DNA of 49,222 bases from Rhodoferax sp. (GCA_025351745.1 JANXVI010000026.1:1-49222), one strand, 5' to 3'; counted from the stretch's first letter, positions 23,187-33,529 are shown. Notes: generated by a model from the letters alone, not told the origin. A program made the numbers and translations.

Positions 23187-24128
23187 CTAAACCGCCGCCT
23201 CCAACGCATCCACAAACATTGCCGCCACATCAAAACCCGTCTGATCCGTGATCTCCTGAAAACAGGTCGGGCTGGTCACATTGATCTCGGTCAAGCTGTC
23301 GCCAATCACGTCCAGCCCCACCAGCAGCAAGCCACGCGCGGCCAAAATCGGTCCCAATGCGTTAGCAATCGCCCAGTCGGATTCGCTGAGCGGCTGGGCC
23401 ACACCTTTGCCGCCCACGGCCAGGTTGCCCCGCACTTCGCTGCCCTGTGGAATTCGTGCCAGGCAAAACGGTACGGGCTTGCCGCCAATCACCAACACGC
23501 GTTTATCTCCCTCGGTTATAGCGGGCAGAAATTTTTGCACCATGACGGTCTCGGCGCCGTCCTTGTTCAGCGTCTCGATGATGCCGCCCAGGTTCAGTCC
23601 GTCTTCCTTGACGCGGAAGATGCCCATGCCGCCCATGCCATCCAGCGGCTTCAGGATGATGTCCTGGTGTTCGGCGTGGAAGCTCTTGATGGCGTCCGCC
23701 TCGCGCGTGACCAGCGTGGGGCCAATGAACTGGGGGAATTCCAGAATCGCCAGTTTCTCGGGGTGGTCGCGCAGCGCGCGGGGCTTGTTGAAGACCCTGG
23801 CACCCTCGCGCTCGGCCTGCTCCAGCAGGTGGGTGGCGTAGAAAAACTCGCTGTCAAACGGTGGGTCCTTGCGCATGACCACGGCGCCAAAATCTTTGAT
23901 GGACCGCACCCCGGATGCCGTCTCGGTGAACCATGTCTTGGGGTCGCCCGTCAGCGTGATGGCACGCACCTGGGCTTGCACCACACCGCCGCGCTGCCAG
24001 ACCAGTTGCTGTGGCTCGCACGCCAATATGGCGTGGCCACGGCGTTGGGCCTCGCGCATCATCGCAAAGGTGGTGTCTTTGTAGATCTTGAACGATGCCA
24101 GAGGATCGCTGACGAATAGGATTTCCAT
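23187..24128 (-). CDS. gshB: Glutathione synthetase GshB
   Basis: The 313-residue ATP-grasp enzyme joins gamma-glutamylcysteine and glycine, using ATP, to give glutathione. The sequence starts MEILFVSDPLASFKIYKDTTFAMM, typical of proteobacterial GshB, and has the ATP-grasp motifs DIILKPLDGMGGMGIFRV, VMVQKFLPAITEGDKRVLV and, at the C-terminus, GLDVIGDSLTEINVTSPT. The length matches the family (about 315). gshA is 8.1 kb upstream on the same strand, separated by kup, an acetyltransferase, a transporter and two opposite-strand regulators. An additional 90 bases separate it from benE. Confidence 0.95.
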   Translation of the reverse strand: MEILFVSDPLASFKIYKDTTFAMMREAQRRGHAILACEPQQLVWQRGGVVQAQVRAITLTGDPKTWFTETASGVRSIKDFGAVVMRKDPPFDSEFFYATHLLEQAEREGARVFNKPRALRDHPEKLAILEFPQFIGPTLVTREADAIKSFHAEHQDIILKPLDGMGGMGIFRVKEDGLNLGGIIETLNKDGAETVMVQKFLPAITEGDKRVLVIGGKPVPFCLARIPQGSEVRGNLAVGGKGVAQPLSESDWAIANALGPILAARGLLLVGLDVIGDSLTEINVTSPTCFQEITDQTGFDVAAMFVDALEAAV

Positions 24129-24218
24129 AAGGTGCTACCAGCAAGTGTGAAAAAAATAACTTTTGCGACTCTACAGCGACTGGGCCAACTCGTATTGTGT
24201 GAGGACAAGCGCTCGGCG

Positions 24219-25445
24219 CTAAGCACCCGGCGTCTGCAAGGTCCGGCCACGCCCGGCATGCTGCACCAGCAGCGCCAGTGCGCCGGCCACCACACCCCAG
24301 AAGGCTGAGCCCACGCCCGCCACGACCACGCCGCTGAGCGTCACCAGGAAGGTAATAATGGCCGCCTCGCGGTAGGCCTCTTCACGCAGTGCAGCGGCCA
24401 GCGCGCCGCCAATCGTGCCCAACAGCGCCAGCCCGGCAATTGCGGCGACCAGTTCTTTGGGGAATGCCGTCAGCACCCCAATGATGGCTGCACCAAACAA
24501 GCCAATCACCACATAGATGGCACCGCACGACACGGCAGCCGTGTAGCGCCGCTGCGACTGCGCGTGAGCCTCCGGCCCCATGCAGATGGCGGCCGTGATG
24601 GCGCTCAGGTTCAGCGCAAACGCGCCAAAGGGCGCCAGCACCAGCGTGGCCAGACCGGTCAGCGTGATGACCTTGGAGATGGGGATGCCAGCGTCGCCCC
24701 CGGTGCTGCGCTCGTCGCCGAACCCGCTGGCCTGGATGGCGGCCACGCCCGGCAGGTTTTGCGAGGCCATGGTGACGATGAACAACGGCAGCGTGAGGCT
24801 GACAAAAGCCGCCCCACTAAAGCTGGGAGCCACATACACCGGGACTGTCAAGCAAAATACAATGCTAGCCCTCGTGAAACCTGTTGTTATAGCTACAAAT
24901 ACAATAGCAATCAGTAGTGTGACCGGAACCGCATAACGCGGCCAAAGGCGCTTGCCCAGCAAGTAAGCCAGTAGCATGACCACGACCAACGGCAGGGCGG
25001 TCTGCGCTGCCGTAAAGCCCGACAGACCAAACCGTGCCAGCACGCCAGCCAGCAGGGCTGAGGCCAGCGCCAGCGGGATGCGATTCATGACCCGCTCAAA
25101 CCAGCCTGTCACACCCGCCAGCGTGATGAGTACAGCGCAGAGCATGAAGGCACCCACGGCTTGTTGCATGGAAAAACCCCCCAAGGCACCGGCACTGGCC
25201 AGCACTGCAGCGCCCGGCGTGCTCCAGGCCACCATCACGGGCTTTTTCAGCCACAGCGAGGGCACCAGCGAGCACAGGCCCATACCTATTCCTAACGCCC
25301 ACATCCACGAGGCCATCATCTCGGGCGTTGCGTGGAAAGCTTGCGCGGCCTGAAAAACAATGGCGACCGAACTGGTGAAGCCCACCAGCACGGCCACAAA
25401 GCCCGCAGTGAAGGATGAGACGCTCAGGTCTTTGAAAAATTGCAT
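24219..25445 (-). CDS. BenE/YdcO family benzoate/H+ symporter-like transporter
   Basis: The 408-residue membrane protein has about twelve hydrophobic segments and the BenE signatures FVAVLVGFTSSVAIVFQAA, WMWALGIGMGLCSL, WSTPGAAVLA and LPLFIVTMASQNLPG. The family is related to nucleobase transporters, and E. coli YdcO-like members have unknown substrates. I chose the ATG at 25445; a TTG at 25472 is in frame. Between residues 178 and 198 the segment coded by repeat copy C (24852-24908) interrupts the membrane sequence, making the protein longer than usual. No benzoate catabolic gene is adjacent. Confidence 0.8.
   Translation of the reverse strand: MQFFKDLSVSSFTAGFVAVLVGFTSSVAIVFQAAQAFHATPEMMASWMWALGIGMGLCSLVPSLWLKKPVMVAWSTPGAAVLASAGALGGFSMQQAVGAFMLCAVLITLAGVTGWFERVMNRIPLALASALLAGVLARFGLSGFTAAQTALPLVVVMLLAYLLGKRLWPRYAVPVTLLIAIVFVAITTGFTRASIVFCLTVPVYVAPSFSGAAFVSLTLPLFIVTMASQNLPGVAAIQASGFGDERSTGGDAGIPISKVITLTGLATLVLAPFGAFALNLSAITAAICMGPEAHAQSQRRYTAAVSCGAIYVVIGLFGAAIIGVLTAFPKELVAAIAGLALLGTIGGALAAALREEAYREAAIITFLVTLSGVVVAGVGSAFWGVVAGALALLVQHAGRGRTLQTPGA
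24852..24908 (-). repeat. Interspersed repeat copy C, inside benE (sense)
   Basis: Reading on the minus strand this copy is GCTATTGTATTTGTAGCT, then AACAACAGGTTTC, ACGAGGGCTAGC and a TTTTGC end, matching copy A apart from internal changes. It lies wholly in the benE reading frame in the sense direction and codes for AIVFVAITTGFTRASIVFC. Confidence 0.7.
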
Positions 25446-25630
25446 GCTGACAATTGTGACATCGGCCGGCAAACTGACTTGTTGGAAGTTCGGCTTGGGT
25501 CAAATGGCAACTGAGCAATCACGCACAGACTCCTGCACCCAGAACAACCGCCGGCAAACAACTACTTTCTTTGCGCACAAGAGACCCAAAACGGGTAATA
25601 TGGAACTCGCGTCATTCGATCGGATTCACC
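25446..25630. other. Divergent intergenic region between benE and the hybrid kinase
   Basis: This 185-base region separates two divergent genes and must hold both promoters. A TAATAT box at 25596-25601 with TTGCGC at 25571-25576 (19-base spacer) is a weak sigma-70 candidate for the kinase. Nothing else stands out. Confidence 0.3.
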
Positions 25631-28276
25631 ATGGCAGCACCTGTCAAACGGCACTGGGCCCACTTGGGCTTCGCACTCGCCATGCTGGTGATTCTGGTGA
25701 TGGGCGGTACGCTCTATGCAGTAAGCCAAAACCAACTGGAAACCTCGCGGTGGGCGACCCATAGCCAAGACGTGTTGCAGGCTTTGTCCGAGATCGATGG
25801 CTCGCTCAGTACGGCAGAATCTGCCCAACGCGGCTACCTCTTGTCGGGCAACGAAATATTCTTGGTGGAGCGCGACCGCGCAATCGCCAAAACCAATGGC
25901 GCAGTGCAATTTGTCAAGACCATGACCATGGACAACCCCCAGCAACGCGACAGAATGCCGTTGCTGGAGGAAAGGGTCGTCGAGCGATTCAAGCTCATGC
26001 GTGACGCGGCCGAACTGCGGCACATCCAGGGCCCGGCAGCCGATCCGACGATTGCCGTGTCCGACATCGGTAAACTGGCGACGCAGGCAGTCTTTGACGT
26101 GACCAAAGCGCTGCGCCAGGAGGAGCTTTCTCTGTTGAAGTCTCGCCATGCAACCGCGCAGCACCTTCAAGACGTTTCTTTGTTCGTGCTGATCGGGAGC
26201 ACGTTGGTCGGAGTGCTGGTCCTGATTCCTGGGTATCTGGGCTTCGCCCACCACGCAAATGCGCGTGCGCAGACCGAAAGCAAATTCCGAGCGATGGCCG
26301 ACAGTCTGCCTGGGGCCATGTACCAGCTCAGGCAATCCCCATCGGAGGAGCCTGAGATCACCTTCATGAGTGTCAACCTAAGCAGCATTCATGGGATCGT
26401 GACCAGTCCTGAAACGCCGGGCGCGCTGGGATGGGATGCGCTGTTGGAGGCCATTGACGACCGAGACAAGGCAGACTTCCTCACAACATTGGACGACGCC
26501 AAGAAGAACCTCTCCTCCTTTCAACACGAGTACCGGGTCAAACATGGCAACAGCACCGACAAGTGGCTTCACCAGGAGGCATCGCTGCACCGGGAGAGCG
26601 ACGGCAGCCTCGTCTTGAACGTGTATGTAACCGACATCACGGGTAAGAAGCGACTCGAATTGGCATTGCAGGAGGCCAAGGAAGCATCCGATTCGGCCAG
26701 TCGCGCCAAGAGCACGTTTCTTGCGACCATGAGCCATGAAATTCGCACACCCATGAACGGTGTACTGGGCATGCTGGAGCTGTTGAGCCTGACGCGGCTC
26801 GACGCCGAGCAGTACACGTCGTTGGCCATTGTGCGCATGTCCAGCAAGTCTCTGCTGCGCATCATTGACGACGTCTTGGACTTTTCAAAGATCGAGGCGG
26901 GCCGGATGGAAGTTCGCCCTGAAGTGACATCGATTGAGGACCTGATCGGAGACGTCCACAACATCTATTCAGGAAACGCCAGCAGCCTGGGCTTGTTGAT
27001 CAAGCGCAAGGTAGACCCGCGTATCAGCCCTGCCGTGTGGGTGGACCCCATGCGTCTGCGGCAGATTCTCAACAACTTCGTCAGCAATGCACTGAAGTTC
27101 ACGTCGCAAGGCGCTATTGAGGTGAAGGCCGAACTGATCGACCAAACCGCCAACTCCGAGCGTGTGCGATTCTCGGTGGTTGACAATGGCATTGGTATTT
27201 CGGAAGAGGACCAAAAGCGGTTGTTTCAACCATTTAGCCAGGCCGACAACAAGGCGGCACCCCGAGTGGGAGGTACTGGATTGGGCCTGACAATCTGCCG
27301 ACGTCTCGCAGACCTCATGGGAGGATCAGTCGAAATGCAAAGCGAGTTAGGCAAAGGAACGACCATGTTTCTCACGCTGTGGTTGCCAACGGCCGATCCC
27401 AAGGACTTACCAAGCCGCGATAGCCGTGCCGATCGCAATTGGCTCATCACCACCGCCAGCATGCGGCGTGCCGCCCCCACTGTGAAACAGGCAGAAGCAG
27501 AGGGAACCCTGGTGCTGCTGGTCGACGACCACTCCACCAACAGGGCCGTATTGATGCGCCAAGTACATGCTCTGGGCTATGCGGCCGAGAGCGCCGTGCA
27601 TGGAGTCGACGCACTGGAAAAATGGAAGTCGGGGCGCTATGGATTAGTGCTCACCGATTGCAACATGCCCGAGATGGACGGCTACGGTTTGACCGGTCAT
27701 ATCCGTGAGATTGAAGCCAGTACCGGCAAGGCTCGCACGCCTATCATCGCCTGTACCGCGAATGCATTGGACGGCGAATGTGAGAAGTGTATGGCAGCCG
27801 GGATGGACGATTACTTGGTCAAGCCCGTCGAGTTGTCGCAGATTTTGAAGAAGCTCGATCAATGGCTGCCTATTCCGCACCAGCATGCCGCAACTGCCGG
27901 CGCCGTTGGCAAACCAGCGGCTGCCGCAGTGGGCAGCGGCGTGTTTGATCCAACCGTATTGGTCGCTATTTCCGGTGGAGATGCCGCCGATGAACGCGAA
28001 ATACTGAAAGACTTCCGGCGCGCCAACATTGAAGACATCGCCACGCTGAAGCGCGCTGTGGACAGCAGCGATGTCGCGCAGTTCACCCGTGCCGTCCATC
28101 GGATCAAGGGAGCCAGCGCCATGGTGGGTGCCATAGGGCTCTCAACCGTCTGCGGGCGATTGGAGAAGGCCAGCCGAGCCAATGATTGGGCGACAGTCCT
28201 GAACCAAATGGGAACGTTCGACACGGAGTGGGAACAGCTCAGTGCGTTTCTGACATGCGTGATTGAGCAAACCTAA
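25631..28276 (+). CDS. Hybrid sensor histidine kinase (CHASE3-PAS-HisKA-HATPase-REC-HPt)
   Basis: The 881-residue protein has an N-terminal membrane helix (about 10-32), a periplasmic CHASE3-like helical domain with the [12 protein letters not shown] motif, and a second helix near residue 190. A PAS domain follows (215-340), then HisKA with H369 ([10 protein letters not shown]), an HATPase ([27 protein letters not shown]), a receiver with D676 (DCNMPEMDG) and an HPt with H823 ([11 protein letters not shown]). It should run a full phosphorelay. The EAL response regulator starts 39 bases downstream on the same strand and is the probable target. The start ATG at 25631 removes 20 residues of upstream reading frame. 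Confidence 0.9.
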   Translation: MAAPVKRHWAHLGFALAMLVILVMGGTLYAVSQNQLETSRWATHSQDVLQALSEIDGSLSTAESAQRGYLLSGNEIFLVERDRAIAKTNGAVQFVKTMTMDNPQQRDRMPLLEERVVERFKLMRDAAELRHIQGPAADPTIAVSDIGKLATQAVFDVTKALRQEELSLLKSRHATAQHLQDVSLFVLIGSTLVGVLVLIPGYLGFAHHANARAQTESKFRAMADSLPGAMYQLRQSPSEEPEITFMSVNLSSIHGIVTSPETPGALGWDALLEAIDDRDKADFLTTLDDAKKNLSSFQHEYRVKHGNSTDKWLHQEASLHRESDGSLVLNVYVTDITGKKRLELALQEAKEASDSASRAKSTFLATMSHEIRTPMNGVLGMLELLSLTRLDAEQYTSLAIVRMSSKSLLRIIDDVLDFSKIEAGRMEVRPEVTSIEDLIGDVHNIYSGNASSLGLLIKRKVDPRISPAVWVDPMRLRQILNNFVSNALKFTSQGAIEVKAELIDQTANSERVRFSVVDNGIGISEEDQKRLFQPFSQADNKAAPRVGGTGLGLTICRRLADLMGGSVEMQSELGKGTTMFLTLWLPTADPKDLPSRDSRADRNWLITTASMRRAAPTVKQAEAEGTLVLLVDDHSTNRAVLMRQVHALGYAAESAVHGVDALEKWKSGRYGLVLTDCNMPEMDGYGLTGHIREIEASTGKARTPIIACTANALDGECEKCMAAGMDDYLVKPVELSQILKKLDQWLPIPHQHAATAGAVGKPAAAAVGSGVFDPTVLVAISGGDAADEREILKDFRRANIEDIATLKRAVDSSDVAQFTRAVHRIKGASAMVGAIGLSTVCGRLEKASRANDWATVLNQMGTFDTEWEQLSAFLTCVIEQT

Positions 28277-28315
28277 AAAATATTACGACGGGTGACAAAT
28301 ACATCGGAGAGAGCC

Positions 28316-29509
28316 ATGCCGGGCAAGAGGTTGAATTTTTTGGTTACTGAAGACCATGACTTTCAGCGCAGGATGCTGGTTCGAATGCTGCGCGGCGTTG
28401 ACGCAAACGCAATTTACGAAGCGAGCGATGGCATGGGCGCCCTGGCAATCCTGCAAGACCCCAGCAAGCCCGTTGATATCGTCATCAGCGATCTGGACAT
28501 GCCAGGCATGGATGGAATGGCGTTCGTCCGCAACTTGGGCGAAAGTGGCGTCAGCGTCTCCATTATTCTCGCCAGCGCGCTAGACCGCAATCTGCTTGCA
28601 TCGATTCAGACCATGGCTGAAGCATACGGGATCAATTTGTTGGGGGTACTGGAGAAACCGCTTACGCCCGAGAAGTTGTTTCCCATCATCGCGCGGCACT
28701 CCACCCTTGCGGCCCGACTACCGCACCCCACAGATCCAGTATTTTCTCTCGAAGAAATACTTGCAGGGCTGAGGGATGGCGAATTTGAACCCTACTACCA
28801 ACCCAAGATCGAAATGGCAACGCGCAGAGTGTCGGGCGCTGAGTCACTGGCACGATGGCACCATCCCCAGTTCGGTCTTGTCGCTCCCTATGCCTTTATT
28901 CCAACACTTGAGTTGCAAGGAGGAATAGATACCTTGACCGACACCATGGTTGACAAGACGGTCGCCTTTCGCCGGACCTGGGCGGCCCACGACATAGACG
29001 GATCGGTGTCCATCAACCTGTCGATCCGCTCCCTGGTGGATGTGCAGACCGCCGATCGTTTGATGGGACTCGTCCGCGCGCACCACGTCGCACCGCGCGA
29101 TGTGGTGATGGAAGTGACAGAATCGGCGTTGACCACGGATGTGGGCCATACGCTGGAGAACCTTGCACGATTGCGCATGAAGGGGTTCGGCTTGTCGATC
29201 GACGACTACGGAACGGGCTACTCCTCCATGCAGCAACTGATCCGCATTGCCTTTACCGAGCTCAAGATTGACCAATCGTTTGTAGCGAATGCAAGCCGAC
29301 AAGAGTCCGCCAGAGTCATACTGGAAGCGAGCCTGGGAATGGCCCGGAAACTCAATATTTGTTCCGTTGCTGAAGGCGTGGAAACGCAAGCCGACTGGGA
29401 CATGCTGGTGCAGTTGGGTTGCCACACCGTGCAGGGTTACCTCATTGCCCGCCCGATGCCTTGCGAAGAATATCTAGACTGGGTCAAGAAGTGGACCCAG
29501 TCCAACTAA
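28316..29509 (+). CDS. Response regulator with EAL phosphodiesterase domain
   Basis: The 397-residue protein joins a receiver (D59 in SDLDMPGMDG, Lys in EKPLTPEK) to an EAL domain of about 245 residues. The EAL motif reads ESL (GAESLARW), so Glu is kept. The other c-di-GMP phosphodiesterase residues are visible: NLS, EVTES, DDYGTGYSS, KIDQSF, AEGVET and QGY. It should degrade c-di-GMP when phosphorylated, as RocR does. A strong ribosome-binding site (CGGAGAGAG) before the ATG at 28316 favours that start over the in-frame GTG at 28292. It is next to the hybrid kinase with no terminator between them. Its stop overlaps the convergent acetyltransferase stop. Confidence 0.88.
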   Translation: MPGKRLNFLVTEDHDFQRRMLVRMLRGVDANAIYEASDGMGALAILQDPSKPVDIVISDLDMPGMDGMAFVRNLGESGVSVSIILASALDRNLLASIQTMAEAYGINLLGVLEKPLTPEKLFPIIARHSTLAARLPHPTDPVFSLEEILAGLRDGEFEPYYQPKIEMATRRVSGAESLARWHHPQFGLVAPYAFIPTLELQGGIDTLTDTMVDKTVAFRRTWAAHDIDGSVSINLSIRSLVDVQTADRLMGLVRAHHVAPRDVVMEVTESALTTDVGHTLENLARLRMKGFGLSIDDYGTGYSSMQQLIRIAFTELKIDQSFVANASRQESARVILEASLGMARKLNICSVAEGVETQADWDMLVQLGCHTVQGYLIARPMPCEEYLDWVKKWTQSN

Positions 29510-30063
29510 TTTTGGGGATTGACCAGTGCCGTGAGCACATGGTCTTCCCACTGGCCTGCAATCTTCAGGTAGGCACGGGCATAACCCTCGCGCTCGAAGC
29601 CTAGCGCGCGCAACAGCTTTTCACTGCGCACATTGGATGGCATGTGGTTGGCCATGATGCGGTGCAGTCCCCGGCTGCCAAACATATAGGCAATGCCAGC
29701 CTGCACCACCTCCTGCATCAATCCCTGGCCTTGCCAGGCGTGGTCTACCGAGTAGCCTAGATGGCACGCTTGGAAGATGCCGCGTACGATGTTGGTGAAG
29801 TTGCAACCAGCCACCATCGCGCCAGACTGCGGGTCGGTGGCGATGAAATGCACAGCCAAGCCATCGGAAAACGCCTGCGCCGACTTTGCGGCAGCGCGCT
29901 GGCAGGCCTCTTCCAGCGTGCCATCGTCTGGGTCGCGCGTGGGCTCCCAGGAGCTCAGATGGGCCGCGTTGCGCTGCCGGTAGGCCAGCAGCAAATGTGC
30001 GTTATCCGGCAGCAGTAGCGCTAGTTTGCAGCGCGCCGTTTGCAGTGCCGGCGCCTCTGCCAT
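29506..30063 (-). CDS. RimJ/RimL-type GNAT acetyltransferase
   Basis: The 185-residue protein is a GNAT acetyltransferase of the ribosomal-protein-alanine type: a QTARCKLAL start, then VAGCNFTNIVRGIFQACHLGYSVD, AWQGQGLMQEVVQAGIAYMF (acetyl-CoA binding Q/RxxGxG/A) and NHMPSNVRSEKLLRALGFEREGYARAYLKIAGQWEDHVL. It acetylates the amino group of a protein or small molecule; ribosomal protein S5 (RimJ) is only one possibility. The ATG at 30063 was preferred to a TTG at 30081. Its start is 8 bases downstream of the kup stop on the same strand, so the pair is probably cotranscribed. Confidence 0.85.
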   Translation of the reverse strand: MAEAPALQTARCKLALLLPDNAHLLLAYRQRNAAHLSSWEPTRDPDDGTLEEACQRAAAKSAQAFSDGLAVHFIATDPQSGAMVAGCNFTNIVRGIFQACHLGYSVDHAWQGQGLMQEVVQAGIAYMFGSRGLHRIMANHMPSNVRSEKLLRALGFEREGYARAYLKIAGQWEDHVLTALVNPQN

Positions 30064-30070
30064 CAACGCT

Positions 30071-31993
30071 TCAGATTTCAATCTTCGACCCGAGCTCGAC
30101 GACCGCGTTGTTTGGCAAGTTTAAGAAGTCGGCCGCGCCACTGGCGTTGTGGTGCATTTGCGCGAACAACTTTTCACGCCACTGCGCCATGCCCTTGCCG
30201 ATGGTGGGCACCACGGTGTCGCGCGACAGGAAGTAACTGGTGGTCATGCTGTTCATCTCGCAACCCCGCCCCTTGATTTGCTGCAAGGCCTTGGGCACAT
30301 CGGGGTCGTTTTTGAATCCGTAGTGGATGACGACCTGCCAGCAGTCATGCCCCAGCGAGTCAATCTCCAGGCGCTTGCTCAAACCGATCCATGGCACCTC
30401 GTGGTTACGCACGGTGACAAACAGGTTGTTGGCATGCAGCACCTTGTTGTGCTTGAGGTTGTGCAGCATGGCATTGGGCACGGTGCCGACCTCAGCGGTC
30501 AGGAAGACGGCCGTGCCCTCCACCCGCGCGGGCGGGCTGACAAACACCGCCTCTAAAAAGCTGGGCAGATCGAGCGCATCGGCGCGCAGCTTTTCGTTCA
30601 GCAGGCGTCGACCATCCTTCCAGGTAATCATCAGCGTAAAAATGGCGCCGCCAATCATCAGCGGGAACCAGCCTCCATCAAAGAGTTTGAGCAGATTGGA
30701 GGCCCAGAATGCGAAGTCCACGACAAAGAAGAAGCCGGTGGCCGCAATGCACAGCGCCAAGGGGTATTTCCAGCTGTAGCGGATCACAAAGAAGGTCAGC
30801 ACCGTAGTGATCAACATGTCGGTACACACCGCAATACCGTAGGCCGCCGCCAGATTGCTCGACGAGCGGAACAGCACCACAGCCAGCACGATGGCTACGA
30901 AGAGGCCCCAGTTCACAAAAGGCAGGTAGATTTGCCCGGTGTCCCTGACGCTGGTGTGTAGCACCTGCAGGCGCGGCAGGTAGCCCAGTTGAATAACCTG
31001 CTTGGTGACTGAAAACGCACCGGAGATCAGCGCCTGCGACGCAATTACGGTAGCCATCGTGGCCAGGCAGACAAGGGGCACCAGCGCCCAGTCGGGTGCC
31101 ATCAGGAAAAACGGGTTTTTAACCGCCTCGGGGTGCTCCAGCAGAAGCGCGCCCTGACCAAAATAGTTCAGCGTCAGACATGGCATGACAATGGCAAACC
31201 AGGCCAGGCGAATAGGCCGCTTGCCAAAGTGCCCCATATCGGCATACAGCGCCTCGCCCCCCGTCACACACAGCACGACGGCCCCCAGAATTATGAAGGT
31301 GGTGCCCGGCTGATTCCAGATAAAACTCAGTGCATAGACGGGGCTGATGGCCAGCAGAATGCTGGGACGGTCCAGAATGTGGACCACACCCAGCACCGCG
31401 ATACAGGCAAACCAGACCAGCGTAATGGGGCCAAAAAATTTTCCGATGCCCGTGGTTCCGCTCTTCTGCACCATGAACAGGCACAGCAAAATCACCAGCG
31501 TAATAGGGATGATGAAGCGGTGCAGGGCCGGAGAGATGACCTCCATGCCCTCCACCGCCGAGAGCACTGAGATGGCCGGTGTGATGACGCCGTCGCCATA
31601 AAAAAGGCAAGTACCAAAAATGCCAACCAGTAGCAGAACGCGCCGCAACCGGGGCTTGTCTTTGACCGACTGGGATGCGAGGGCCAACATGGCCACCAAG
31701 CCGCCTTCACCGTGGTTATCCGCACGCAGCACCAGCGCCACATACTTGATGGAAACAATGACCGTCAACGTCCAAAAGAAGATGGACAAAATGCCGTAGA
31801 CGTTATCCGGGGTGAAGGGAACATGGCCAGAGCCAAAGACTTCCTTGACGGCGTACAGGACGCTGGTTCCGATATCGCCGTACACAACGCCTATGGCGCC
31901 CAGAGTAAGCGTCGTTAAAGACGATTTGGATGCTGACACAAGTTCGTCCGGCCGGAAGTAAGGCGCGGGTTCCATTCCATTGAGGATCGCCAT
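30071..31993 (-). CDS. kup: Kup family potassium transporter
   Basis: The 640-residue protein has the Kup/HAK/KT N-terminal signature [24 protein letters not shown], then [44 protein letters not shown] and [22 protein letters not shown], with about twelve membrane helices and a C-terminal cytoplasmic domain of about 180 residues. It imports K+ with H+. The upstream reading frame is open to 32071, but the MAILNG start at 31993 gives a normal length. Its position between gshA and the acetyltransferase gene keeps it on the same strand. Confidence 0.93.
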   Translation of the reverse strand: MAILNGMEPAPYFRPDELVSASKSSLTTLTLGAIGVVYGDIGTSVLYAVKEVFGSGHVPFTPDNVYGILSIFFWTLTVIVSIKYVALVLRADNHGEGGLVAMLALASQSVKDKPRLRRVLLLVGIFGTCLFYGDGVITPAISVLSAVEGMEVISPALHRFIIPITLVILLCLFMVQKSGTTGIGKFFGPITLVWFACIAVLGVVHILDRPSILLAISPVYALSFIWNQPGTTFIILGAVVLCVTGGEALYADMGHFGKRPIRLAWFAIVMPCLTLNYFGQGALLLEHPEAVKNPFFLMAPDWALVPLVCLATMATVIASQALISGAFSVTKQVIQLGYLPRLQVLHTSVRDTGQIYLPFVNWGLFVAIVLAVVLFRSSSNLAAAYGIAVCTDMLITTVLTFFVIRYSWKYPLALCIAATGFFFVVDFAFWASNLLKLFDGGWFPLMIGGAIFTLMITWKDGRRLLNEKLRADALDLPSFLEAVFVSPPARVEGTAVFLTAEVGTVPNAMLHNLKHNKVLHANNLFVTVRNHEVPWIGLSKRLEIDSLGHDCWQVVIHYGFKNDPDVPKALQQIKGRGCEMNSMTTSYFLSRDTVVPTIGKGMAQWREKLFAQMHHNASGAADFLNLPNNAVVELGSKIEI

Positions 31994-32233
31994 TTTGCGC
32001 CAGACGCCCCGGCTTGCAAGTGCGCCAGCCCGCATTTCAAACGAAATTGCAAACATGTTGCAGCGCAGCAACTAAGGGGCTGGCGCGAGCCCCGCCCTTG
32101 CTTTAGGCGAGTCACACGCAGTTGGCAACTGTGGGGTGGGGGACTCAAATCCGCGCCGGGCCGTGCCAAGCGGATTTAACTCCCCCTGGGGGGGCAGCGA
32201 CCCGCGCAGCGGCGCAGCGTGGGGGCCAGACCT
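31994..32233. repeat. Intergenic GC-rich palindromic repeat between gshA and kup
   Basis: Two structures lie after the gshA stop. AAATCCGC/GCGGATTT (32147-32154 and 32170-32177) is a perfect 8-bp inverted repeat with a 15-base loop. At 32182-32194 CCCCC-T-GGGGGGG forms a tight hairpin. It is followed by CGCGCAGCGGCGCAGCGTGGGGGCC, which on the minus strand is the GC-rich palindromic sequence often found at gene ends in Comamonadaceae. It probably acts as the gshA terminator. Confidence 0.55.
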
Positions 32234-33529
32234 CTAGTCGTAATGCTCGGCGTGGGGGTCGGTGGCTTCCATCTCATAGCTGGCGGCCAGCATGGCCAGG
32301 CGGCCAATGACGCCATACATGTAGAAGCGGTTCGGAGCACTGGCGCCGGGTTTGACCCCCGGCTGGGGTAAGTGCGTACTCTCAGCAAACGCCAAGGGCA
32401 CAAAGCTGGCGCCGGGCGCGGTCAGACTCTCGTCCACCTTGCGCTGCGGATGCACCCGGTAGAAGCCGCCCACCACGTAGCGGTCCATCATGTAAACCAC
32501 GGGCTCGGCCACTGCGTCGTTGACGCGCTCACACGTGAGCACACCCTCTTGCAGCAGCACATCAAATACCGGTGCAGCACCGCTCACCGGTGCGTCACTG
32601 GACACCATCTGGGCGCGCAGCACCTCCAGCTCTTTGGCGTCGCGCACCGTTAGCACGGCCATGCGGGGGTCGCCGTTGTCTGGCTTGAGCACGACAAAAG
32701 GCTTTTCCTTGATACCGTATTCCTTGTGTTTTTTGCGGATTTTCGCCAATAGCCCTTCGGCCTTGGTGATCACCTCTTGCACGCCATCGTCGCTGGAGAA
32801 ATCTACTTGTGCGCACTTGTCAAACATGGGATTGATCAGCCAGTGGTCCACGCCGATCAGCTTGCCAAAGCGCTTGGAAACTTCTTCGAATGCCTTCGAA
32901 TGCGCACTCTTGCGGCGATTGCTCCAACCCGCATGCAGCGGCGGCAGCAGATATTGCTGGGTGAGGTCTTCCAGAATGCCGGGCACACCGGCGCGCAGGT
33001 CGTTGTTCAGCAGAATCGTGCAAGGGTCGAAATCTTTCACGCCGATGCGTCCCTTGGTGCGCACCACGGGCTCCAGCGTGATGCTCTCGCCATGTGGCAG
33101 GTCTATGGTGACGCTTTTCTTGACTTCCGGGCTGATGGAGCCGACGCGCACGTTGAGCCCCGCCATCTGGAAAACGCGGCGCAGTTGTGCCAAGTTGGTC
33201 AGATCGAACGTGTTGTGGAGGTGGTTGTCAGGCACGATCAACAAATTGCGCGCCTCGGGGCAAATTTTTTCGATCGCGGCCTGGGCCGCCTGCACCGCCA
33301 GCGGCAGCATGGCTGGCGTCAAAATATTCCAGCCATTGGGGAACAGGTTGGTGTCTACCGGGGCTAACTTGAAGCCCGCGTTGCGCACATCCACCGATGT
33401 GTAGAACGGCGGCGTGTGCTCCATCCACTCCAGCCGAAACCAGCGTTCGATGGCGGGCATGGAATCGAGAATGCGCTGCTCAAGTTCATTGATAGGGCCA
33501 GTCAGGGCGGTTACGAGATGGGGAACCAT
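32234..33529 (-). CDS. gshA: Glutamate-cysteine ligase, proteobacterial type
   Basis: The 431-residue enzyme makes gamma-glutamylcysteine, the first step to glutathione. It belongs to the GshA type of betaproteobacteria (TIGR02049), not the E. coli type, with features such as RWFRLEWMEHTPPFYTSVDVRNAGFKL, DTNLFPNGWNIL, VRTKGRIGVKDFD, PPLHAGWSNRRKS and FYMYGVIGRLAML. The GTG/ATG region at 33529 gives MVPHLV. kup follows on the same strand after 240 bases with a palindromic element. GshB lies 8 kb away on the same strand. Confidence 0.93.
   Translation of the reverse strand: MVPHLVTALTGPINELEQRILDSMPAIERWFRLEWMEHTPPFYTSVDVRNAGFKLAPVDTNLFPNGWNILTPAMLPLAVQAAQAAIEKICPEARNLLIVPDNHLHNTFDLTNLAQLRRVFQMAGLNVRVGSISPEVKKSVTIDLPHGESITLEPVVRTKGRIGVKDFDPCTILLNNDLRAGVPGILEDLTQQYLLPPLHAGWSNRRKSAHSKAFEEVSKRFGKLIGVDHWLINPMFDKCAQVDFSSDDGVQEVITKAEGLLAKIRKKHKEYGIKEKPFVVLKPDNGDPRMAVLTVRDAKELEVLRAQMVSSDAPVSGAAPVFDVLLQEGVLTCERVNDAVAEPVVYMMDRYVVGGFYRVHPQRKVDESLTAPGASFVPLAFAESTHLPQPGVKPGASAPNRFYMYGVIGRLAMLAASYEMEATDPHAEHYD

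Noticed and set aside
23178..24119. Long open frame of 313 codons opposite gshB
   Set aside because: It is the complement of the gshB frame in a high-GC genome. Its protein is low in recognisable motifs, and gshB is unmistakable.
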